Assembly (NCBI GenBank): GCA_028820325.1 | Contig: JAPPJO010000126.1 | Span: forward strand, 1-57,829 | Source of the DNA: Gammaproteobacteria bacterium | Lineage (GTDB): Bacteria > Gemmatimonadota > Gemmatimonadetes > Longimicrobiales > Gaopeijiaceae | Direction: 5' to 3' | DNA length: 57,829 bases | Shown: positions 51,401 through 57,829 of the stretch, one piece after another | How the letters are laid out: each line of letters opens with the position of its first letter | Numbering within the stretch: the first letter of the stretch is position 1 | Made by a program: the position numbers and the translations under genes | The notes under the pieces: generated by a model | Told to the model about the DNA's origin: nothing | The model's database searches: none | The model's input: the letters and a program-made list of their open reading frames with translations, nothing else

Positions 51401-54400
51401 CGTCGCTCGCTTCGACATGCACCGTGTAGAGCGTGTCGGCGCTCTCGTAATTCAGCGACGCGGCCTCCGCGACCGTGATCCGGCCCGTCGCCGCGTCGAT
51501 CTCGAACGGCGCCTCGCCGCCGCCAATGAGACCGTAGCCGAGTTCGTCGCCGTCCTCGTCTTCGGCCTGCACGGGCCTGCCGGCGTTCGTGCCGCCCGGC
51601 GAGTTCTCCGGCACGGACCTCTCATAGGCGTCCTTGCCGAACGCGGGCGCCCGGTTCGCGGCCAGCACCTTGACCGCGGCGCTCTCGGCCCGCTTGCCGG
51701 GACCGTGCCCGTCGGTGTAGGTGAACACCACGCGCAGCCATTTGCCCGCGTCGCTCGTCACGGGGTTGTACATCCGGCCCGTGGCGATGGTGCTCCACGA
51801 GTTGCCGTTGCGCGAGCGCTGCCACCGGCGCTTCCGGCCCGCGCCGAGCACGCCGTCCTCGTCCGTCAACTCGACGGTCGACTCGACGCCCACGCGGGCG
51901 GTCTCCGGGTTCAGCACGACCGCGCCGGGATCGTCCGCGTTCGTCACGCGGATCGTCACCGAGGCCGTGTCGGCAAGCTCGCCGTCGCTCGCCTCGACAC
52001 GCACCGTGTAGAGCGTATCGGCGCTCTCGTAGTTCAAGGCCGCGCCCTCGGCGACCGTGATCCGGCCACTCGCCGAGCCGATCTCGAACGGGACTTCCCC
52101 GCCCGGCAGGAAGCTGTACGCCAGGTCGTCATCGTCGTCATCGTCGGCGTCGGCGGCCGTCACCGGATCGCCGACCGCCGTGCCCGCCGCCGAGTTCTCC
52201 GCCACCTCGCGCCCGTACGCGTCCGCGTCGAACTCGGGCGCACGGCGGGGCGGCGCATCGGTCGTCCCCTCGCCCGGGTCCGACCACGCGCCCGCGCCCT
52301 CCGAGCTGACGGCGCGCACCTGCACCCGGTAGGCGGTTCCCGCCTTGAGCCCCGTGATCGTGTGCGCGAGCACGACTTCCAGCCTTGCCGGGTCCGGCCA
52401 GTCGTCGTCCCCCTCCGCGCGGTAGCGATAATCGTAGCCCGTGATCGCCGGACCCTCGTTCGCGGGCGCGCTCCACGTCACGGCCACCTCTTCGCTGCCA
52501 CCCGTCACGTCCGGCGCGTCCGGCTTGCCGGGCGCGGGAACGTCCGTCACCCGGATCGTCACCCCCACCGTGTCCGCAAGCGTTCCGTCGCTCGCCTCGA
52601 CCCGCACCGCGTAGGAGTTGGGTTCGCCTTCGTGGTCCAGCGCCGCACCCGCCGCCACCTCGATCCGGCCCGTTCCGGCGTCGATCGCGAACGGCAGGTT
52701 GCTTCCGGCCACGAAGCTGTACGTCAGGTCGTCATCGTCGGCGTCGGTGGCCGTCACCGGATCGCCGACCGCCGTGCCCGCCACGGAGTTCTCCGCCACC
52801 TCGCGCTCGTACGCGTCCGCGCCGAACGACGGCGCCGCGTTCCCGGGCTGCACCTTCACCGCCGCGCTCACCGCCCGCTTGCCCGGACCGTGGCCGTCGG
52901 AGTAGGTGAACACCACGCGCAGCCACATGCCCTCGTCGCTCGTCGCCGGGGTGTACATCGGGCGCGAGCCCACGTCGTTCCACGCGCTGCCGTAGGCCGA
53001 GCGCTGCCACTTTCGGCTCGTGCCCGCGCCGCGCACGCCGTCCTCGTCCGTCAGGGCCGCGGTCATCTCGACGCCCACGCGCGCCACCTCCGGGCTCAGC
53101 GCGACCTCGCCCGGATCGTCCGCGTTCGTCACGCGGATCGTCACCGATGCCGTGTCCGCAAGCTCGCCGTCGCTCGCCTCGACACGCACCGTGAACAGCG
53201 TGTCCGCGCTCTCGTAGTTCAGCGCCGCGCCCTCCGCGACCGCGATCCGGCCCGTCGCCCCGTCGATCTCGAACGGCGCGCCGCCTCCGGGCAGGAAGCT
53301 GTACGCCGGTTCGCCGCCGTCGTCGGTGGCCGTCACGGGCTCGCCCACCGCCGTTCCAGGAGCCGAGTTCTCCGGCACGTCGCGCTCGTAGGCGTCCGCG
53401 CCGAACGACGGCGCCTCGTTGGCCCTGGTCGTCCCTTCGCCCGAATCCGACCACTCCCCCGCGCCCTCCGAACTCTTCGCGCGCACCTGAACCAGGTACG
53501 CCGTTCCGGCCTTGAGCCCCGTGATCGTGTGCGCGAGCACGACTCCCAGGCTTGCCGGGTCCGGCCAGTCGCTGTCCGCCTTCGCGCGGTAGCGATAATC
53601 GTAGCCCGTGATCGCCGGTCCTTCGTTGTCCGGCGCACTCCACGACACCTCCACCTGTTCCGTGCCGCCCGTCACCGTCGGCGCGTCCGGCTTGCCGGGC
53701 GCGGGAACGTCCGTCACCCGGATCGTCACCCCAACCGTGTCCGCGAGCGTCCCGTCGCTCGCCTCCACTTGCACCGCGTAGGAGTTGGGTTCGCCCTCGT
53801 GGTCCAGCGCCGCACCCGCCGCCACCTCGATCCGGCCCGTTCCGGCGTCGATCGCGAACGGCAGGTTGCTTCCGGCCACGAAGCTGTACGTCAGGTCGTC
53901 ATCGTCGGCGTCGGTGGCCGTCACCGGATCGCCGACCGCCGTGCCCGCCGCCGAGTTCTCCGCCACCTCCCGCTCGTAGGCGTCCTCGTCGAACGACGGT
54001 GCCCGGTTGGCCGCCTCCGTCGTCCCCTCGCCCGGATCCGACCACTCCCCCGCGCCCTCCGAACTGACGGCGCGCACCTGTGCCTCGTAGGTGGTGCCTG
54101 CTTCGAGTCCGGTGATCGTGTGAGCCGACACCGATCCCGCAAGCGACACCTCCGTCCAGTCACTGTCCGACATCGCCCGGTAGCGAAGATCGTAGCCCGT
54201 GATCGCCGGCCCTTCGTTCGCCGGCGCGCTCCACGTCACGGCCACCTCTTCGATGCCGCCCGCCACCGCCGGCGCGTCCGGCTTGCCCGGCGCGGGAACG
54301 TCCGTCACCCGGATCGTCACCCCGACCGTGTCCGCAAGCGTCCCGTCGCTCGCTTCCACGCTCACCGCGTAGGAGTTGGGTTCGCCCTCGTGGTCCAGCG

Positions 54401-57400
54401 CCGCACCCGCCGCCACCTCGATCCGGCCCGTTCCGGCGTCGATCGCGAACGGCAGGTTGCTTCCGGCCACGAAGCTGTACGTCAGGTCGTCATCGTCGGC
54501 GTCGGTGGCCGTCACCGGATCGCCGACCGCCGTGCCCGCCACCGAGTTCTCCGCCACTTCCCGCTCGTACGCGTCCTCGCCGAACGATGGTGCCCGGTTG
54601 GCCGCCTCCGTCGCCCCCTCGCCCGGATCCGACCATTCCCCCGTGCCCTCCGAACTCTCCGCGCGCACCTGTGCCTCGTACGCCGTTCCGGCCTCCAGTC
54701 CGGCGATCGTGTGCGCCGACTCCGTTCCCGCAACGGACACCTCCGTCCATCCGCTCGAACCCTTCGCCCGGTACCGCAGATCGTAGCCCGTGATCGCCGG
54801 ACCCTCGTTCTCCGGCGCGCTCCACGACACCTTCACCTGTTCCGCGCCGCCCGCCACCGCCGGCGCGTCCGGCTTGCCCGGCGCCGGAACGTCCGTCACC
54901 CGGATCGTCACCGCCGCCGCGTGCCCGAAGGTCTCGCCGCCCACCGTGTAGGTCGCCGCGACCAGCACCCTGTACGACTTCGGGCCGCGCTCGTAGTCCA
55001 GCGCCGCGCCCCCGGCCACCGTGATCTGGCCGGTCGACGCGTCGATCGCGAACTCCGCCGGGGGTCTGCCCGCGAGGTCGTAGCTCAACACCACGCCGTC
55101 CCCGGCCTCCGCCGTCACCGGCGCGCCCACCCTGGCGCCCGCCGGCGAGTTCTCCGGCACCGAACGCGTCACCGCCGCCGGGTCGAAGCGCGGCGACGTC
55201 CCGGACCTGCCCGGCTCCGACCATTCGCCCGCGCCCTCCGCGCTCACCGCCCGCACCCGCACACGGTAGACCCTGCCCGCCGCCAGGCCCCTCAACGTGT
55301 GCTCGAGCACGTCGCCCGCCGACACCTCGGTCCAATCGCCCGAGGAGGATGCAACCCGGTAGCCGAGATCGTAGCCGGTGATCGCGGGACCCGCGTTCGG
55401 CGGAGCCTTCCACCACACCTTCAGCGCCTGCCCGCCGCCCCGCAACGACGGCTTCGCGGGCCGCCCCGGCACGGGCACGTCCGTCACGCGGATCGTCACC
55501 GCCGCCGTGTCCGCCAGCATCCCGTCGCTCGCCACGACCGACACCGCGAGCAGCGTGTCGCCGCCCTCGTAGTCCAGAAGCGCGCCCGTCGCCACTTCGA
55601 GTTGGCCCGTGCGCGGGCCGACCGCGAACGACGACGCGGCTCCGCCGGACGCAAGGGAGTAGCTCAGCGGGTCCCCGTCCGCGTCGGAAGCCGTCACCGG
55701 CGCGCCCACGCTGGTGCCCGCGACCGAGTTCTCCGCCACCGAACGCGACGGCGTCCTGCTCCCGAAGGCCGGAGCACGGTTCGGAACCGTCACCGCGAAC
55801 GCCTGGCTCGCCGAGCCGCCCCGGCCGTCGCTCGCCGTCACCGTCACCCGCGACTCGCCGCGCGAGACCCCCGTCACCGTCACTTCGCTCCCGCTCGCCG
55901 CGACCGTCGCAACCCCCTCCGCCGAAGACTCCGCCTCGTAGCTCAGCGGGTCCCCGTCCGGGTCCCGGAAGCGGCCCGACACGTCCACCACCGCCGTCTC
56001 GCCCGCCTCCACCGTCAGCGCCGGTATCGCGCCCGCCACCTCCGGCGCGGCGTTCTCCGGTCCGACCGTCACCGCGAACGCCTGGGACACCGTCGCGCCG
56101 TACGGGTCGCGGGCCGTGACCGTCACCTCCGACTCGCCCTCGGACACGCCCGTCACCGTGACCTCGCTCCCGACCGCCGCGACCGTCGCCACCCCCTCCT
56201 TCGACGACCCGGCCCCGTAGGTCAGCGCGTCGCCGTCCGGATCGCTGAAGTGCGCCGACACGTCCACCACCCTCGACTTCGTGGCCGCGACCGTCAGCGC
56301 CGGAATCGCGCTCGCCGCCTCCGGCGCCCGGTTCTCCACCGTCACCGCGAACGCCTGCTCGACCGACCCGCCCCGCCCGTCGCTCGCCGTGACCGTCACC
56401 CGCGATACGCCGGGGGACACGCCCGTCACCGTCACTTTGCTCCCAACCGCCGCGACCGTCGCCACCCCCTCCTTCGACGACCCGGCCCCGTAGGTCAGCG
56501 CGTCGCCGTCCGGATCGGTGAAGTGCGCCGACACGTCCACCACCTTCGATTCGCCCGCATGGAGCTTGACCCCCGGAATCGCGCTCGCCGCCTCCGGCGC
56601 CTCGTTCACGTCCGTCACCGAGATGTCCACGTCGCCCGTGTCGCTCGCCGAACCCCAGCGCACCGTCAACGTCACCGCGTACGAAGCCTTCGTCTCGTGG
56701 TCCAGCGCCCTCGCGACCCCGATCTTCGCGTCGGCGTCGCCCGCTCCGGCCGCCGCCACCGAGAAGTCCTCGGAACCCGTGCCCGACAGCGCATAGCTCA
56801 GCGTCCCGCAATCCCCCTTGGTCGCCACCTCCACCGAGCCGTCCAGGCCGTCCCCGACATCCGCGTCCTCGGGAACCGAAAGAGCCCCGTCCGACACCGT
56901 GATCTCGCACGGCTCCTTCGGCGCCGGATCCACCTTCACCGAAAACACCTGCGTCGCCGTCAGGCCCCCGCGGTCCCGCGCGGTCACCGTGACCGCCGCG
57001 CTTCCCGCGGCGCGGCCCGTCAGCTTCACCGGGCTTCCGCTCGCGTTCACCGTCAGCCTGCCCGTCGCCGAGGACTCGGACGTGAACGTCAGCCGGTCCC
57101 CGGCATCCTCGTCCGTGAAGTAGTTCGTCACGTCCACCGACTCCGGGTGCCCGACCCGGATCGTCCGCGCCCCGATCGAGCCAACACGCCTCGGCGCCTC
57201 GTTCACGTCCGTCACCGTGATGTCCACGTCGCCCGCGCCGGTCGCCGTGCCGCCCGCCTCGCTCACCGTCAGCGTCAGGTCGTACGAGTCCCGGCCCTCG
57301 TGGTTCAGTCCGCGCTTCACCTCGATCTTCCCGTCGTCGTCGTTCGCGCCCGCCGCCGCCACCGAGAAGTCGCCGGAACCCGTGCCCGTCAGCGCATAGC

Positions 57401-57829
57401 GCAGCGCCCCGCAATCCCCCGTCGTTGTCACCCCGACGACGTCGCTCACCGCGGTGCCCACGCCCGCGTCCTCCGGCACCGAAAGGGACGCGTCCGACAC
57501 CGTGATCCCGCACGGCTGCGGCGCCGGCTCCACCGTCACCGAAAACACCTGCGTCGCCGTCAGGCCCCCGCGGTCCCGCGCCGTCACCGTGACCGTCGCG
57601 CCTCCCGCCGCCACGCCCGTCAGCGTCACCGGGCTCCCGCTCGCGTTCACCGTCAGCCTGCCCGTCGCCGACGACTCCGAGGTGAACGTCAGCCGGTCCC
57701 CCGCGTCCTCGTCCGTGAAGTAGCCCGTCACGTTCAGCGAAACGGGCTGTCCGACCCGGACCGTCCGCGCACGGATAGCGCCAACACTCCTCGGCGCCTC
57801 GTTCACGTCCGTCACCGTGATGCGCACGC
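48447..57829 (-). CDS. giant cadherin/Ig/FN3 repeat protein with C-terminal autotransporter-like barrel (5' end outside window)
   Basis: At least 3126 residues, with the N-terminus beyond base 57829. From the visible N-terminal end: Ig-like and cadherin-like units alternate to about 56.6 kb, followed by three dystroglycan-type Ig-like repeats (SAHFTDPDGDALTYGAGSS, to 55.8 kb). Cadherin (YEREVAENSVAGTAVGDPVTATD) and FN3 (PGKPDAPAVAGG) modules then alternate with a period of about 197 residues. Further cadherins alternate with a WLRVVFTYSDGHGPGKRAVS module (to 50.5 kb), then Calx-beta-like segments. The last ~350 residues (from about 49.5 kb) are a Gly/aromatic beta-barrel ending in LDLTF-stop, the terminal Phe recognised by the Bam machinery. 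Asp-rich stretches (DADDDDDDD) suggest calcium binding. It is probably a surface adhesin or biofilm protein. No secretion start can be seen. Confidence 0.9.
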   Translation of the reverse strand, partial: VRITVTDVNEAPRSVGAIRARTVRVGQPVSLNVTGYFTDEDAGDRLTFTSESSATGRLTVNASGSPVTLTGVAAGGATVTVTARDRGGLTATQVFSVTVEPAPQPCGITVSDASLSVPEDAGVGTAVSDVVGVTTTGDCGALRYALTGTGSGDFSVAAAGANDDDGKIEVKRGLNHEGRDSYDLTLTVSEAGGTATGAGDVDITVTDVNEAPRRVGSIGARTIRVGHPESVDVTNYFTDEDAGDRLTFTSESSATGRLTVNASGSPVKLTGRAAGSAAVTVTARDRGGLTATQVFSVKVDPAPKEPCEITVSDGALSVPEDADVGDGLDGSVEVATKGDCGTLSYALSGTGSEDFSVAAAGAGDADAKIGVARALDHETKASYAVTLTVRWGSASDTGDVDISVTDVNEAPEAASAIPGVKLHAGESKVVDVSAHFTDPDGDALTYGAGSSKEGVATVAAVGSKVTVTGVSPGVSRVTVTASDGRGGSVEQAFAVTVENRAPEAASAIPALTVAATKSRVVDVSAHFSDPDGDALTYGAGSSKEGVATVAAVGSEVTVTGVSEGESEVTVTARDPYGATVSQAFAVTVGPENAAPEVAGAIPALTVEAGETAVVDVSGRFRDPDGDPLSYEAESSAEGVATVAASGSEVTVTGVSRGESRVTVTASDGRGGSASQAFAVTVPNRAPAFGSRTPSRSVAENSVAGTSVGAPVTASDADGDPLSYSLASGGAASSFAVGPRTGQLEVATGALLDYEGGDTLLAVSVVASDGMLADTAAVTIRVTDVPVPGRPAKPSLRGGGQALKVWWKAPPNAGPAITGYDLGYRVASSSGDWTEVSAGDVLEHTLRGLAAGRVYRVRVRAVSAEGAGEWSEPGRSGTSPRFDPAAVTRSVPENSPAGARVGAPVTAEAGDGVVLSYDLAGRPPAEFAIDASTGQITVAGGAALDYERGPKSYRVLVAATYTVGGETFGHAAAVTIRVTDVPAPGKPDAPAVAGGAEQVKVSWSAPENEGPAITGYDLRYRAKGSSGWTEVSVAGTESAHTIAGLEAGTAYEAQVRAESSEGTGEWSDPGEGATEAANRAPSFGEDAYEREVAENSVAGTAVGDPVTATDADDDDLTYSFVAGSNLPFAIDAGTGRIEVAAGAALDHEGEPNSYAVSVEASDGTLADTVGVTIRVTDVPAPGKPDAPAVAGGIEEVAVTWSAPANEGPAITGYDLRYRAMSDSDWTEVSLAGSVSAHTITGLEAGTTYEAQVRAVSSEGAGEWSDPGEGTTEAANRAPSFDEDAYEREVAENSAAGTAVGDPVTATDADDDDLTYSFVAGSNLPFAIDAGTGRIEVAAGAALDHEGEPNSYAVQVEASDGTLADTVGVTIRVTDVPAPGKPDAPTVTGGTEQVEVSWSAPDNEGPAITGYDYRYRAKADSDWPDPASLGVVLAHTITGLKAGTAYLVQVRAKSSEGAGEWSDSGEGTTRANEAPSFGADAYERDVPENSAPGTAVGEPVTATDDGGEPAYSFLPGGGAPFEIDGATGRIAVAEGAALNYESADTLFTVRVEASDGELADTASVTIRVTNADDPGEVALSPEVARVGVEMTAALTDEDGVRGAGTSRKWQRSAYGSAWNDVGSRPMYTPATSDEGMWLRVVFTYSDGHGPGKRAVSAAVKVQPGNAAPSFGADAYEREVAENSVAGTAVGDPVTATDADDDDLTYSFVAGSNLPFAIDAGTGRIEVAAGAALDHEGEPNSYAVRVEASDGTLADTVGVTIRVTDVPAPGKPDAPDVTGGSEEVAVTWSAPANEGPAITGYDYRYRAEGDDDWPDPARLEVVLAHTITGLKAGTAYRVQVRAVSSEGAGAWSDPGEGTTDAPPRRAPEFDADAYGREVAENSAAGTAVGDPVTAADADDDDDDDLAYSFLPGGEVPFEIGSASGRITVAEGAALNYESADTLYTVRVEASDGELADTASVTIRVTNADDPGAVVLNPETARVGVESTVELTDEDGVLGAGRKRRWQRSRNGNSWSTIATGRMYNPVTSDAGKWLRVVFTYTDGHGPGKRAESAAVKVLAANRAPAFGKDAYERSVPENSPGGTNAGRPVQAEDEDGDELGYGLIGGGEAPFEIDAATGRITVAEAASLNYESADTLYTVHVEASDGTLADTASVTIRVKNADDPGEVALSPGVARVGVESTATLTDEDGVREAGTQRRWQRSRNGNSWNEVGRGRMYNPVNADKGRWLRAVFTYSDGHGPGKRAVSAAVKVLAANAAPSFPAVYEREVPENSPGGTNVGAPVAATDPDGTSPSYSLIPGGDEDLFGIDSSTGQITVAEDAALDYESGDTLLAVRVEASDGELADTASVKIRVTNADDPGTIALSADVARVGVRLTATLTDQDRSIERSKMRTWQRSPDGAAWTMVVRGAERRFYTPTAADRGKYLRAVFTYTDGHGPGKRAESPAVMVVGATTPVVSFGADSYTAAPGGSADVAVLLSPAASSALAIEVVAGDGKHTVTFQTGASTGALAVSTSGLSASDTLAVRFGDLPEGVAVGVPATTRIVVAAVAGDRVSRSVVEDGSLTELEVEYAQAEYSTVAGGPGAEITLRASPAADRRVAVALAATHAASFEAALPDSVVFQPGDSLAAFVLEVPAGTGSGLLALGLGALPEAVSAGAVSSATVDIADRDPGPLRDEAFDLGLAVFGRAVAEGARQAVGARIDAVMRPAGGSPGTGVPGSAAEWAGRAAGTLASLTGAPLNASSAADMARRSGSVDLPTGREAVRRLLPSVSFATALGPQSAQGRPRIGLWAEGSAQSFRGDPGIDYDGGLRALTVGADARIGSSALLGVSLMRSDGDLDYSRRSAKGSLGHDMNSVHPYLFLQPSPGIGLWAMAGYGSGDVRDDDRHGDTGASLRMLSGGVRVPLARSGAFGLALNGDAFAVGMSAEDGEREGTASRARALLEASWTTGGLKLATQAGARYDGGDADTGGGAETGASVGYAAHGLDLDLRGRLALGSGRHREWGAALRLAFDPGTRGEGFRLALSPRHGHDRSGVHGLMDGGTLHAVTPATGRDWRLDAEAGYGIGNSGTGGALDNYTRLSADGRNRSWSFGSRYSVSQTLRLGIEGSRSQLPGQNPNLGFRIALDLTF
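52609..52782 (-). repeat. 174-bp cadherin-module repeat, copy 1
   Basis: Nearly identical to copies at 53776-53949 and 54367-54540, with a single visible mismatch (CTT for CCT near 52628). It encodes the middle of a cadherin-like unit. Confidence 0.9.
53776..53949 (-). repeat. 174-bp cadherin-module repeat, copy 2
   Basis: By eye identical over 174 bases to copy 3 (54367-54540), which lies 591 bases away; the 197-residue period equals one cadherin plus one FN3 unit. Confidence 0.92.
54367..54540 (-). repeat. 174-bp cadherin-module repeat, copy 3
   Basis: By eye identical to copy 2, including third codon positions, which indicates recent duplication or gene conversion. Confidence 0.92.

Noticed and set aside
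54490..57513. 1007-codon frame on the minus strand within the giant repeat gene
   Set aside because: It is Gly/Arg-rich shadow of the repeat frame with no recognisable domain, whereas the main frame has clear cadherin, FN3 and Ig-like units.
50490..57829. Regular DNA repeats considered as a CRISPR array
   Set aside because: Repeats are hundreds of bases long, in frame and encode protein modules; there are no short direct repeats with unique spacers and no cas genes.

Overview
The window is GC-rich (about 68-70 % by eye) and densely coded. It carries Sec, lipoprotein and Tat export signals, a SusC/SusD-type outer-membrane pair and a C-terminal outer-membrane barrel, so it comes from a diderm bacterium. 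The mix of a TolB-propeller/amidohydrolase fusion, LVIVD/choice-of-anchor-B proteins, M14, M28 and DUF885 peptidases, 6-bladed propeller proteins and PadR regulators resembles Gemmatimonadota, possibly a marine or host-associated lineage. That assignment is inference; there is no rRNA here to settle it.

Layout. 1-3.6 kb: two close paralogues of an LVIVD-type lipoprotein flank a DUF305 (CopM-like) lipoprotein. 3.6-9.2 kb: an outer-membrane barrel and a D-aminoacylase-type amidohydrolase form an ATGA-overlapping pair, followed by a broken PIN-toxin tail, queG, a beta-propeller lipoprotein-like gene and a coiled-coil protein. 9.4-20.4 kb: a PLP enzyme, an M14 peptidase, a choice-of-anchor-B protein, an esterase and a propeller-amidohydrolase fusion. 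20.4-26 kb: tRNA-Asn, a YchF-like GTPase and a susCD operon. 26-33.9 kb: a Tat PLP enzyme with an acetamidase/formamidase, a DUF5715 (M15-like) lipoprotein, a membrane M28 peptidase and a PhoX-family protein. 34-40 kb: two Tat-exported SDR paralogues, a STAS protein, a DUF1028 protein, a Tat Gfo/Idh oxidoreductase, and an ArsR regulator followed by a 19-residue, eight-cysteine peptide. 40-48.3 kb: DUF885 peptidase, RtcB, Tag, a PadR/DUF2306 operon, a DAACS symporter, a CBM9-like protein and a truncated glycosidase-like gene. 48.4 kb to the end: the 3' 9.4 kb of a giant cadherin/FN3 repeat protein ending in an autotransporter-like barrel.

Functionally, most genes fit an envelope-centred scavenging lifestyle. 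Exported peptidases, deacylases and an amidase would release peptides, D-amino acids and amides; SusCD and the dicarboxylate/amino-acid symporter would import products. A second group consists of Tat-exported enzymes that need a bound cofactor (NAD(P), PLP, metals). The most novel spot is 38.17-38.75 kb: an inverted-repeat operator, an ArsR sensor with a CVC motif, an eight-Cys micropeptide behind a strong AGGAGG ribosome-binding site, and mutually exclusive RNA hairpins. It could be a minimal metallothionein-like module or a cysteine-codon attenuator.

All coordinates were read by eye and no database searches were run. Family names rest on motif recognition. No intergenic stretch exceeds 300 bases.
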